Assembly: GCF_900102165.1 (NCBI RefSeq)
Contig: NZ_FNBD01000011.1
Coordinates: forward strand, 1 to 64,000
Source: Cellulophaga baltica
Lineage (GTDB): Bacteria > Bacteroidota > Bacteroidia > Flavobacteriales > Flavobacteriaceae
Reading direction: 5' to 3'
Length of the DNA stretch: 64,000 nucleotides
The stretch's first letter is position 1, and every line of letters begins with the position of its first letter. Position numbers and translations under genes: made by a program. This document shows positions 53,369 through 62,064 of the stretch, one piece after another. The notes beneath the pieces were generated by a model. It was not told the DNA's origin. It saw nothing but the letters and a program-made list of their open reading frames with translations, and searched no databases.

Positions 53369-54284
53369 ATATTATAAAACGCCAGAATATAATTTATTTA
53401 ATAGAATAATTAGAAGTTTCTACAACTTTTATAGGTATACTCTTTTATCTGACGAAAAATATGTAAAGAAAAGGTTTCTAAAAGCACATGGATTTGAATT
53501 AGATTTAGAAAATCCAAAAACTTTAAATGAAAAAATTAATTGGTTAAAACTAAATGACAGAAGACCACTACATACAGAGTTAGCGGATAAATTTCGAGTT
53601 AGAGAATACATAAAAAAAAATATAGGCGAAGAGTACTTAGTTCCTTTACTGTTTTCAACAAATAAAATTGAGGATATAAGACCTGAGAATTTACCAGACG
53701 CTCCATTCATTATAAAGGCTAATCACGATAGCTCTGGGGGAATTGTAATTATAGATAAATTAAGTGCAAATTGGAATGAAATTAGGCAGGAACTTAAAAG
53801 AAGACTCGCTTTAAATTACTACGACAGAAGCAAAGAATGGCAATATAAAAATATTGAAAAAAAAATAATTATTGAGGATTTATTAATTGATGAAGGAGGA
53901 AAAGCTCCAAAAGATTATAAATTTCATATTATAAATCATAAAACCGAGACAATTTCAGTTGATGCTAGTAGAGGTTCAATAGAGCATAAACGAAATTGGT
54001 ATAACTCGGAATGGCAAAGATCTCCTTTTTATTGGCCCTCCTATAAAAATGGAAAATCCTATGCTATTCCCGCAGATTATGAAATAAAAAGGCCTTACAA
54101 CTTAAATAAAATGATTACGCTTTCTGAAATACTGTCAAAAGAATTTCCTTACGTTAGAGTAGATTGGTATGAAGTTGATAACAAATTATATTTTGGCGAA
54201 ATAACTTTTCATCATGATTCAGGTTATAGTCCTATTATTGAAAAAGAATGGGATATAAAACTAGGTGAAAAATTAAAATTATAA
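53352..54284 (+). CDS. TupA-like ATP-grasp protein (capsular polysaccharide biosynthesis)
   Basis: The 310-residue protein has KTLNEKINWLKLNDRRPLHT (about 56-75), ADKFRVREYI, FIIKANHDSSGG (ATP-grasp nucleotide loop, about 119-130), APKDYKFHIIN and VDWYEVDNKLYFGEITFHH. These match the TupA-like ATPgrasp family (PF14305), named for teichuronopeptide synthesis, where an amino acid or peptide is joined to a uronic acid. In a locus predicted to make uronic acids, amidation of the polymer is a reasonable guess. It overlaps the polymerase gene by 17 bases. Confidence 0.85.
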   Translation: MSINPEYYKTPEYNLFNRIIRSFYNFYRYTLLSDEKYVKKRFLKAHGFELDLENPKTLNEKINWLKLNDRRPLHTELADKFRVREYIKKNIGEEYLVPLLFSTNKIEDIRPENLPDAPFIIKANHDSSGGIVIIDKLSANWNEIRQELKRRLALNYYDRSKEWQYKNIEKKIIIEDLLIDEGGKAPKDYKFHIINHKTETISVDASRGSIEHKRNWYNSEWQRSPFYWPSYKNGKSYAIPADYEIKRPYNLNKMITLSEILSKEFPYVRVDWYEVDNKLYFGEITFHHDSGYSPIIEKEWDIKLGEKLKL

Positions 54285-54287
54285 TAT

Positions 54288-54869
54288 ATGATTAATTCCA
54301 AAGCTGATTTAAAAAAATATATTGAAGCTGACAAAATCGCAAAAAACATTGATGACTCCAGTCTTAAAAGTAAGATTCAGTCATTCTTATATCCAGAACC
54401 TATCTGGAAGTTTCAAAAACTTTTAAGAAAAACCGAATATTATCAAAATAAAAATAAAACCATATTTGAAAAAGCATACTTCTACATACTTCTAATGAAG
54501 TATAAGAAACTATCTCTTAAATTAGGCTATTCTATACCCAGAAACGTTTTTGGCCCTGGATTGGCCATAATGCATTATGGTACTATCGTAATCAATAGCA
54601 AAACTAAAATTGGAAAAAATTGCAGAATACATGTCTGCGTAAATATTGGTGCATCGGGAGGAAAACCAGAAGCTCCCCAAATAGGTGATAATGTATATAT
54701 TGGACCAGGCGCTAAAATTTATGGAAATATCTCAATTGCAAACAATATTGCTATAGCTGCTAATGCAAGTGTCGGAAAATCTTTTTCTGAGGAAAATATA
54801 GTTATTGGTGGGGTTCCCGCAAAGAAAATCAAAGAATTTGATATTAAAACAATCTTAAAACATTTATAA
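54288..54869 (+). CDS. Serine O-acetyltransferase-like hexapeptide acyltransferase
   Basis: The 193-residue protein has a helical N-terminus and hexapeptide repeats: GPGLAIMHYGTIVINSKTKI, IGKNCRIHVCVNIGASGGKP, IGDNVYIGPGAKIYGNISIA. The His residues in MHYGTI and RIHVCVNIG are those of SAT-like O-acetyltransferases. In this context it should acetylate a sugar of the polymer. It follows the ATP-grasp gene by three bases. The following gene starts after one base with a TTG. Confidence 0.85.
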   Translation: MINSKADLKKYIEADKIAKNIDDSSLKSKIQSFLYPEPIWKFQKLLRKTEYYQNKNKTIFEKAYFYILLMKYKKLSLKLGYSIPRNVFGPGLAIMHYGTIVINSKTKIGKNCRIHVCVNIGASGGKPEAPQIGDNVYIGPGAKIYGNISIANNIAIAANASVGKSFSEENIVIGGVPAKKIKEFDIKTILKHL

Positions 54870-54870
54870 C

Positions 54871-55941
54871 TTGAAAATTAAAGTTCTATTTATTCTACCA
54901 TCGCTCAGAGCTGGAGGCGCAGAAAGAGTCATGTCATTTATCTCTCAATCAATTAATAAAGATACGTTTTCTCCTACTCTACTTATTATTGAAAATGAAT
55001 CTGAAAGTGTTTATGAAATTGAAGGTATACCATGCGTTTATTTATCAAAAAAAAGAACTTTAAATGCTTTTGGCGCTATATTTAGTTTCTTGAAAAAAGA
55101 AAAACCAGATGTAGTTTTAAGCACACTTGCTCATGTAAATACCATGATGGCTATACAATCTATTTGGTTTAGAAAAATTAAATTTATAGGTCGTGAAGCA
55201 AATGTGCTGAGTGTATTAGGTAAAATACAAAAAAACAATAGTTTGCTCCATAAAGTATTTTCTGCAAAAAGATTTTATAATCTACTTGACATTCTTATTT
55301 GTCAATCTGAAGATATGAAAAAGGACATGATTACTAATTATAATTTAAAACCAGAAAATATAACCGTAATTAACAATCCAATTTCTGATAAATTCAATTT
55401 AAAAGAAAAAAACAACATAGACGAAATACCTAACTTTATAACGGTAGGAGCTTTAGAGAAAAGAAAAGGACATGAAAGGATATTAGAATCCCTTTCAATG
55501 CTTGATTTTAATTTTAGATACACTATAATAGGAAAAGGTTCTGAAAAAGAAAATATTGAATTAAAAGCAGCTAAATTAGGCTTGAGTAATAAGATTAAAT
55601 TCATTCCTTTTTCCAATGATATTAATACCCACTTACACAAAAGTAATCTATTCTTATTGGGGTCTTTTGTTGAGGGTTTTCCTAATGCTTTAATTGAGGC
55701 AATTGCTACAGGTACAAAAGCTATCGTTTTTAACTGTCCAGGAGGAATCAATGAAATATTAGAGCCGGGAATCAATGGATATATAGCAGAAAGCAATGAA
55801 GAATATTCTCGTTATATTAAGAAGGCTTTAAATGAAAATTCAGATCCTAAGGCAATAGCAAAAGGTGTTAGAGAGCGATACGATCGTGATAAAATCTTAA
55901 AATTATATGAAAATTTATTTCTGAAACTTAACGAAAAATGA
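54871..55941 (+). CDS. GT4-family glycosyltransferase (TTG start)
   Basis: The 356-residue GT-B enzyme has FILPSLRAGGAERVMSFISQ near the start, ITVGALEKRKGHERILESL and the EX7E motif in FVEGFPNALIEAI (about 267-279). The only start that includes the first strand (KIKVLFILP) is the TTG at 54871, one base after the preceding stop, so a TTG start with coupled translation is proposed. It overlaps the next glycosyltransferase by four bases. Confidence 0.85.
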   Translation: MKIKVLFILPSLRAGGAERVMSFISQSINKDTFSPTLLIIENESESVYEIEGIPCVYLSKKRTLNAFGAIFSFLKKEKPDVVLSTLAHVNTMMAIQSIWFRKIKFIGREANVLSVLGKIQKNNSLLHKVFSAKRFYNLLDILICQSEDMKKDMITNYNLKPENITVINNPISDKFNLKEKNNIDEIPNFITVGALEKRKGHERILESLSMLDFNFRYTIIGKGSEKENIELKAAKLGLSNKIKFIPFSNDINTHLHKSNLFLLGSFVEGFPNALIEAIATGTKAIVFNCPGGINEILEPGINGYIAESNEEYSRYIKKALNENSDPKAIAKGVRERYDRDKILKLYENLFLKLNEK

Positions 55942-57026
55942 AAATTTTACAAGCAATAAATTCTTTAGCCACGGGAGGCGCTGAAAAATTAGTAATAGAT
56001 TTAATAGATAAACTTGCACTAAAAGATTTTGAAGTATCTCTACTATTGTTAGACGGCAGCGACAGTGTTTTTTTGAAAAAGTTAAAAAGTAAACACCCAA
56101 AAATTAAAATTTATGTACTTGGGGATAATAAAAACATATACAAACCAATAAATATTTTAAAAATTAGAACTATTATAAAAAATTACGATCTTGTTCATGT
56201 TCATTTATTTCCTATGTTTTACTGGGTAGCATTTGCAAATCTTTTTACATTTAAAGCTAGTAAATTACTATTTACAGAACACAATACAACTAATAAAAGA
56301 AGAAATAAAAAAAGTATAAAATTAATTGAAAAATTTGTTTACAACCAATATGATAAAATAATAACAATTTCTGATGCCGTAGATTTAAATTTAAAGGAAC
56401 ACTTAACACCCTCTTACAATAAATGTATAGAGTTAGTTTATAATGGAATAAATTTAGAAGAAATAAAAAAGGCTAGTCCCTTAGACCTATCTGAGTTTAA
56501 TATTCCTACAAATTCAAAAACAATTCTACAAGTATCAAGTTTTACCGCTCAAAAAAGTCAAGATATTGCTATAAAAGCATTACTGAAGCTTCCAGAAAAT
56601 TTTCATCTAATATTAATTGGAGATGGAGTTACAAAAGAAATGAATATTAATTTAGCTAAAGAAAAAAATGTTTTAGACAGAACACATTTTCTGGGTGTAA
56701 GAGGTGATGTTCCTCAATTCTTAAAAACAGTAGACTTTGTGGTATTAGCTTCTAAATATGAAGGATTATCTCTTGCTAGTGTGGAAGGACTTGCATCCGG
56801 AAAACCTTTTTTAGCGTCAAATTCGCCTGGTTTAAAGGAAGTCGTAGAAAATTCCGGAATTTTATTTGAAAATGAAAATGACCTATCTGCAAAAATTTTA
56901 GAACTAAATAATGACCATAAATTTTATAATGAGATAGTTCGCAAATGCAAAACTAAATCCGAAAATTATAACATTGAAAAAATGGTGGATGCTTACATAA
57001 AAATATATAATAGTTTACTAAAATAG
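55938..57026 (+). CDS. GT4-family glycosyltransferase
   Basis: The 362-residue GT-B enzyme begins MKILQAINSLATGGAEKLVI, has VHVHLFPMFYW in the acceptor domain, ILQVSSFTAQKSQDIAIKAL at the donor domain start and EX7E in YEGLSLASVEGLASG (about 275-289). It is one of four such enzymes in this operon, which suggests a repeat unit of about five sugars including the primer. ATGA overlap with the previous gene. Confidence 0.87.
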   Translation: MKILQAINSLATGGAEKLVIDLIDKLALKDFEVSLLLLDGSDSVFLKKLKSKHPKIKIYVLGDNKNIYKPINILKIRTIIKNYDLVHVHLFPMFYWVAFANLFTFKASKLLFTEHNTTNKRRNKKSIKLIEKFVYNQYDKIITISDAVDLNLKEHLTPSYNKCIELVYNGINLEEIKKASPLDLSEFNIPTNSKTILQVSSFTAQKSQDIAIKALLKLPENFHLILIGDGVTKEMNINLAKEKNVLDRTHFLGVRGDVPQFLKTVDFVVLASKYEGLSLASVEGLASGKPFLASNSPGLKEVVENSGILFENENDLSAKILELNNDHKFYNEIVRKCKTKSENYNIEKMVDAYIKIYNSLLK

Positions 57027-57064
57027 GAACTCCTATAAACTTATAGTAAACTCAATAAAAAGTT

Positions 57065-58222
57065 ATGAAGAAAAAAATTATTAGAATTACAACAGTACCT
57101 CAATCTTTGGGCGGCCTTTTAACCGGACAATTAAGTTTTATGAGTGATTACTATGATGTAATAGGAATATCTAGTAATGAACAAGTTTTAAAAAATGTAG
57201 GAATAAAAGAAGGAATAAATGTAATTCCTCTAGAAATGACCAGATCTATTACACCTTTTAAAGATTTGAAAGCCATTATTGATTTATACAAAATACTCAA
57301 AAAAGAAAAGCCTTTTATTGTTCATAGTCATACTCCAAAAGCAGGAATGGTCGCAATGATTGCTTCACGATTTGCAAGAGTCCCTAATAGGCTACATACA
57401 ATTGCAGGTCTGCCGTTATTAGAGGCCACAGGTCTAAAAAGAGTGATTTTAAATTTTGTAGAAAAATTGACTTATGGGTGTGCTACTAAAATTTATCCCA
57501 ACTCATATGGCTTGAAAAAGATAATATTAGAAGAGAAATTCACAATCGATAAAAAATTGAAAGTCATAGGAAATGGTAGTTCTAACGGCATAGACACGTC
57601 TATTTTCGATCCAAAAATTTATACTGAAAAACAAAAAAAGGAACTCAAAAAATCATTACATATAAATGATAATGATGTTATTTACACTTTCGTAGGTAGA
57701 TTAGTTAAAGATAAAGGAATCAATGAATTGGTCGCTGCATTTACGCAACTAGAAAAAGAAAAAGATAATGTCAAATTGTTATTAGTAGGCACTTATGAAT
57801 CAGAATTAGATCCTTTGAGCACTGATACATTACATTTTATCGAAAATAATAAAAATATTATAAATGTTGGTTGGCAAAACGATGTAAGGCCTTATTTTTC
57901 CATCTCAAATTTCTTGACCTTCCCTAGTTACAGGGAAGGTTTTCCAAATGTAGTACTTCAAGCTAGTGCTATGAAATTATATAGTATCGTTACGGATATA
58001 AACGGTTGTAATGAAATAGTAATTGAGGGTCTAAATGGAACAATTATTCCGACTAAAAACACGGAGCAATTATATACTAAAATGTTAAATCTACATGACA
58101 AAAATATTTCAGGTTTAGATCTTGAAAAATGTAGAAGTCTAATAATTGAAAAATATGAGAGAACTTTTGTCTGGAAAAAACTCCTTGAAGAATATCAAAG
58201 CTTAGAAAATGAAATTTATTAA
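57065..58222 (+). CDS. GT4-family glycosyltransferase (EX7Q variant)
   Basis: The 385-residue enzyme has PQSLGGLLTGQLSFMSDYYD, FIVHSHTPKAGMVAMIASRF, FVGRLVKDKGINELV and the donor motif SYREGFPNVVLQAS (about 296-309). The second Glu of EX7E is Gln here, a form also common among EPS glycosyltransferases of this subgroup, so activity is still expected. It follows the previous gene by 38 bases. Its stop lies 16 bases before the first sugar-transferase start chosen here. Confidence 0.87.
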   Translation: MKKKIIRITTVPQSLGGLLTGQLSFMSDYYDVIGISSNEQVLKNVGIKEGINVIPLEMTRSITPFKDLKAIIDLYKILKKEKPFIVHSHTPKAGMVAMIASRFARVPNRLHTIAGLPLLEATGLKRVILNFVEKLTYGCATKIYPNSYGLKKIILEEKFTIDKKLKVIGNGSSNGIDTSIFDPKIYTEKQKKELKKSLHINDNDVIYTFVGRLVKDKGINELVAAFTQLEKEKDNVKLLLVGTYESELDPLSTDTLHFIENNKNIINVGWQNDVRPYFSISNFLTFPSYREGFPNVVLQASAMKLYSIVTDINGCNEIVIEGLNGTIIPTKNTEQLYTKMLNLHDKNISGLDLEKCRSLIIEKYERTFVWKKLLEEYQSLENEIY

Positions 58223-58238
58223 GTTCATCAATAGAACT

Positions 58239-58862
58239 ATGTACAAAAAAAAAATAAAGCGATTCATAGATTTCTGTATTGCATTGTTACTATTATTCAT
58301 TATGTCTCCAATTTTTTTAAGCTTAATTATAATTAACGCAATTATCAACGGAAATCCATTTTTCACCCAACAGAGACCTGGAAAAAATGAAAAAATTTTT
58401 CAAGTCCTAAAGTTTAAAACAATGACAGAGAAAAAAGATAAAAACGGTAATCTTTTACCTGATAATGAAAGATTAACAAAATTTGGTGTCTTTTTAAGAA
58501 AAACCTCGCTAGATGAGATACCACAATTAATTAATGTTCTTAAAGGAGACATGAGTATAATAGGTCCAAGGCCGCTTTTAGCACAATATTTACCATATTA
58601 TAATACCCAAGAAAAATTAAGGCATACTGTTAGGCCTGGAATAACAGGTTTAGCGCAAATTTCAGGTAGAAATTTTATTTCGTGGGAAGAAAAATTTAAG
58701 TTTGATCTTCAATATGTTAAAGAAATCTCATTAGCGTTAGATTTAAAAATACTATTTAAAACTATATTAAAAGTCATTATTCGTAAAGATGTGGCAGTTG
58801 CAACAAACGAAGTAAGTGAGTATTTCGATACTTATAGGAAAAAACAAATTAGCAATGTATAA
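58239..58862 (+). CDS. Phosphoglycosyl transferase (PglC/bacterial sugar transferase), copy 1
   Basis: The start at 58239 (MYKKKIKRFIDFCIALLLLF) is preferred over an ATG at 58209 that lies inside the preceding gene. One re-entrant/membrane helix (about 9-30) precedes the catalytic domain, with RPGKNEKIFQVLKFKTM, the catalytic pair in SLDEIPQL, KGDMSIIGPRPLL and HTVRPGITGLAQISGR. These are monotopic PGTs that transfer a sugar phosphate to undecaprenyl phosphate and so prime the repeat unit. It overlaps a closely similar second copy by eight bases. Confidence 0.9.
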   Translation: MYKKKIKRFIDFCIALLLLFIMSPIFLSLIIINAIINGNPFFTQQRPGKNEKIFQVLKFKTMTEKKDKNGNLLPDNERLTKFGVFLRKTSLDEIPQLINVLKGDMSIIGPRPLLAQYLPYYNTQEKLRHTVRPGITGLAQISGRNFISWEEKFKFDLQYVKEISLALDLKILFKTILKVIIRKDVAVATNEVSEYFDTYRKKQISNV

Positions 58863-59475
58863 ATTACTAGTAAAGCGAATATTGGATATTATCATCGCTA
58901 TGATTGCTTTTTTACTGCTATCTCCTTTCTTTTTAGGAGTAGCCTTAATTCTCTTATTTACCAATAACGGGAAGCCCTTTTTCTATCATCCCAGACCCGG
59001 TAAAAACGGTGAAATATTCAAAGTAATAAAATTCAAATCTATGAATGATAAAAAAGATGAAAACGGAGAGTTTTTACCTTTTCATTTAAGAGTTACCAAA
59101 TTTGGTAACTTCATTCGTAAATATTCCTTAGATGAAATTCCTCAATTACTAAATGTTTTAAAGGGTGATATGAGTTTAATAGGGCCTAGACCACTTTTAG
59201 TACAATATTTACCCTTATATAATGCAGAACAGGCAAAAAGACATGATCTGAAACCAGGCATAACAGGTTGGGCACAAGTAAATGGAAGAAATGCCATTTC
59301 TTGGGAGAAAAAATTTGAATTAGATGTTTGGTATGTGGAGAACATCTCATTTTTTTTAGATGTTAAAATTTTATTTTTAACGCTAAAAAAGGTACTAATT
59401 AGAGAAGGTGTAAATGCTAGTGAAAATGTAAACATGACTACTTTTACAGGTAGTAAAAAAGACCAAGGCATTTAA
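58855..59475 (+). CDS. Phosphoglycosyl transferase (PglC/bacterial sugar transferase), copy 2
   Basis: The ATG at 58855 lies inside the last codons of copy 1 (overlap 8 bases) and gives MYKLLVKRILDIIIAMIAFL, the standard start. Motifs are RPGKNGEIFKVIKFKSM, SLDEIPQLLNVLKGDM, LIGPRPLLVQYLPLY and PGITGWAQVNGRN. Copies 1 and 2 agree at well over half of their positions across the whole length, so they arose by tandem duplication. Both keep the Asp-Glu catalytic pair. They may prime with different sugars or serve different polymers. Confidence 0.9.
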   Translation: MYKLLVKRILDIIIAMIAFLLLSPFFLGVALILLFTNNGKPFFYHPRPGKNGEIFKVIKFKSMNDKKDENGEFLPFHLRVTKFGNFIRKYSLDEIPQLLNVLKGDMSLIGPRPLLVQYLPLYNAEQAKRHDLKPGITGWAQVNGRNAISWEKKFELDVWYVENISFFLDVKILFLTLKKVLIREGVNASENVNMTTFTGSKKDQGI

Positions 59476-59511
59476 ATTATAACCCCCAATAAAAAGCTAA
59501 AACATAAAAGC

Positions 59512-61296
59512 ATGAAAAATGCCGTAATATTAGGAGGAGGTACTTATGGTGAAGTATTTTTAACCTATTTAACAGAGCAAGGTTTTAATATTATCGGTTT
59601 TGTAGATGATAACAAAGAAAGTCTTGGAAAATTAATTCATGGAGTCCCTGTCTTGGGTAATTTTCAAGATTTAGTGAAAAATAATTTTTCTAAAAAAATA
59701 CATCAGGTATTTTGCCCTATTGGTGATAATATTATTAGGACCAAATACTTAGGAATCTTAAATAGAGAAGGTTTTGAAACCCCTAATTTTATTCATGATA
59801 CTGCTTTAATTAATAAAGATGTTCAAATTGGGAATGGTGTTTATTTATTACCTGGAGTAATGATTATGCCACATACCAAAATAGAAGATTATGTAATTAT
59901 TAGTATGGGGAGTCACGTAGCTCATCATACTTTAATTAAGAGAGGATCTTTTATATCTACAGGGGTTAACATTGGAGCTGGAATATTAATAAAAAGAAAA
60001 GCATTTTTAGGCATCAGTTCTACCGTTATGACCGGTGTTAAAATAGTTGGAGAAAATACTATTATTGGATCAGGCGCTGTGGTAATCAGAGATGTTGAAG
60101 ATAACCATGTAGTTGCGGGAGTACCTGCTAAAACCTTAAAAGTTAGAGATCCTATTAATGATGAAGAACTAATACTAGAGAAACCTAAAAATAAAAATCT
60201 TAAATTACTTGGGTATAGCCTGCAGTGTTATAATTTAAAAAGTGAAGATGATATTGCCACCTATAACGTTCATCTAAAAAACTTTGAAGGCTGCGATGTA
60301 TTCTATAAGACCGCGTTATTTAACATTGAAAATTCTGAAACTGAACATTTAAAATACTTTATTTTAAAGAAAAGAAATACCGTGATCGCTATGATGCCTT
60401 TTTCTCTTCGCAAAATTATTTTGCAAGAAAAAAACACGACCTATTATGATGTGAGTTCCTTTTATGGCTATAGCGGCCCACTTTTTAACAAAGAAATAAG
60501 CCCAACTGATACGGATACCTTCTGGCATTTAGTAGATGATTGGTACATAAACAATAAAGTTATCACAGAGTTTATCCGCTTCAATTTAGAAGGAAATTAT
60601 AAGCGATATTCCGGAAATTTAATTCCTACCCTAAACAATGTAAAAGGAACTATTTTTTCTGATGAAACGCTGCAATGGGAAGGATTTACACCTAAGGTTA
60701 GAAATAATTACCGCAAAGCCGTTTCAAATGGCTTAACTTCTAAAATTTATCATGGTACCATAGATGAAAATTTAATAGAAGTTTTTCATGAAATCTACAT
60801 TAGCACAATGAAACGTAATAATGCAGATCAGACTTATTATTTTAGTTTAGGCTATTTTAAAAAATTAATACACGATAACCCCCAAAACACAGTTTTGGCA
60901 TTAATTTTTAAAGATAAAATTGCCATCTCTTCAGAGCTTTTATTACTGAACAATACTACCATGTATTCTTTTCTTGGTGGAACTTTAGAAAATTACTTTG
61001 ATTTTAGACCCAATGATTTTTTAAAAATGGAAGCTATTAAATGGGGGCGTAAAAATGGTTACGCCAATTATATTTTAGGAGGAGGAAGATCTAATGATGA
61101 CAGTTTATATAGGTATAAGAAAAGTTTTTTTCCAAAAAATAATGATGTCATCTATTACACTGGAAGAAAAATAATTAATGAAGTGGTTTATGAAAAATTG
61201 ACTACGCTAGCTAGAAAATACGCGTACAAGCTAAATAAGAAAGATATCGTCGAAGATTTTTTTCCACTATATCGAAAAGCTGAGAAAGAACAATAG
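59512..61296 (+). CDS. Fusion of PglD/NeuD-like acetyltransferase and FemAB/GNAT-like domain
   Basis: The 594-residue protein has two enzymes in one chain. Residues 1-215 form a PglD/NeuD-type sugar acetyltransferase: Rossmann-like nucleotide part (ILGGGTYGEVFLTYLTEQG) and hexapeptide helix (IGNGVYLLPGVMIMPHTKIE, then VVAGVPAKTLKVRD). Residues about 235-580 look like a FemAB/BioF2-type GNAT protein: FYGYSGPLFN, VRNNYRKAVSNGL, STMKRNNADQTYYFSLGYFK, SFLGGTLENYFDFRPNDFL and YKKSFFP. The second half could add an acyl or aminoacyl group to a sugar amine. The reading frame is continuous, so the fusion is not a stop-codon artefact. Confidence 0.85.
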   Translation: MKNAVILGGGTYGEVFLTYLTEQGFNIIGFVDDNKESLGKLIHGVPVLGNFQDLVKNNFSKKIHQVFCPIGDNIIRTKYLGILNREGFETPNFIHDTALINKDVQIGNGVYLLPGVMIMPHTKIEDYVIISMGSHVAHHTLIKRGSFISTGVNIGAGILIKRKAFLGISSTVMTGVKIVGENTIIGSGAVVIRDVEDNHVVAGVPAKTLKVRDPINDEELILEKPKNKNLKLLGYSLQCYNLKSEDDIATYNVHLKNFEGCDVFYKTALFNIENSETEHLKYFILKKRNTVIAMMPFSLRKIILQEKNTTYYDVSSFYGYSGPLFNKEISPTDTDTFWHLVDDWYINNKVITEFIRFNLEGNYKRYSGNLIPTLNNVKGTIFSDETLQWEGFTPKVRNNYRKAVSNGLTSKIYHGTIDENLIEVFHEIYISTMKRNNADQTYYFSLGYFKKLIHDNPQNTVLALIFKDKIAISSELLLLNNTTMYSFLGGTLENYFDFRPNDFLKMEAIKWGRKNGYANYILGGGRSNDDSLYRYKKSFFPKNNDVIYYTGRKIINEVVYEKLTTLARKYAYKLNKKDIVEDFFPLYRKAEKEQ

Positions 61297-61324
61297 ACTA
61301 ACTTTTTTTGTAAGTTATAAATGA

Positions 61325-62038
61325 CTATTTTACCTGCTTTAAGACAGCTCTCTTTCCTTTTCGTTCTAAATTAGAGAATAGGTAACGTTCATTTTCCGTG
61401 CGTGCTCTAATAATTTTTGCAGGACTACCATAAGCCACAATGCAATCAGGAAAATTTTTAGTAACCACTGCTCCTGCTCCTATAATGGTATGATCTCCTA
61501 TCGTAATGTTCTCAATGACTGTAGCCCCAATTGAGATTGCACTACAAAAACCTAAATTAAAATTCCCGCCAATTTTCACTCCTGGAGAGATGCTAGAGAA
61601 ATCTTTCAAAATAGCTTCATGACCTACACTAGCATTGGTATTTACAATACATGAGTCTCCGATAGCAGCATCACTGTTGATAATTGCGCCAGGCATCACG
61701 ACAATACCATTTCCCAAAGCTACATTCTTGCCAAGAACTGCATTAGGATGTATAGCATTAATAAATTGAAGTGTTGGACAAATTTCCTGTACTTTATGCA
61801 CAATAGTTTTTCGCTTACAATTATCTCCTATAGCCACTATAATTCCGTAAATATTATGTTCTTTTACAAGAGCCGGAAGATCATCTTCATTCCCCAATAT
61901 TGAATACTCAAATAGGAGCGATTTTTTTGGCTTAAAGGAATCAACAAGTCCAAAAATCTCATATTGGTTTTCCTGCTCGATAATATCAATAACTACCTTA
62001 GCATGACCTGAAGCCCCAAAAACGATGACTTTTTTCAT
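61325..62038 (-). CDS. PglD/NeuD-family sugar acetyltransferase
   Basis: The 237-residue protein has VIVFGASGHAKVVIDIIEQE (about 4-23), IVAIGDNCKRKTIV, a hexapeptide helix (LGKNVALGNGIVVMPGAIIN, then SCIVNTNASVGHEAIL with the catalytic His) and AYGSPAKIIRAR. It is the usual two-domain PglD form and could make UDP-diNAc-bacillosamine with the PglF/PglE-like enzymes. It is convergent with the main operon, 28 bases from the end of the fusion gene, and follows the CapK-like gene in its own leftward unit. Confidence 0.88.
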   Translation of the reverse strand: MKKVIVFGASGHAKVVIDIIEQENQYEIFGLVDSFKPKKSLLFEYSILGNEDDLPALVKEHNIYGIIVAIGDNCKRKTIVHKVQEICPTLQFINAIHPNAVLGKNVALGNGIVVMPGAIINSDAAIGDSCIVNTNASVGHEAILKDFSSISPGVKIGGNFNLGFCSAISIGATVIENITIGDHTIIGAGAVVTKNFPDCIVAYGSPAKIIRARTENERYLFSNLERKGKRAVLKQVK

Positions 62039-62064
62039 TCCTTATTATTTATCAGTTAATAACT

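Noticed and set aside
55338-55796. Minus-strand frame of 152 codons within a GT4 glycosyltransferase gene
   Set aside because: It is antisense to a gene with the EX7E motif and tight operon spacing; low-complexity product.
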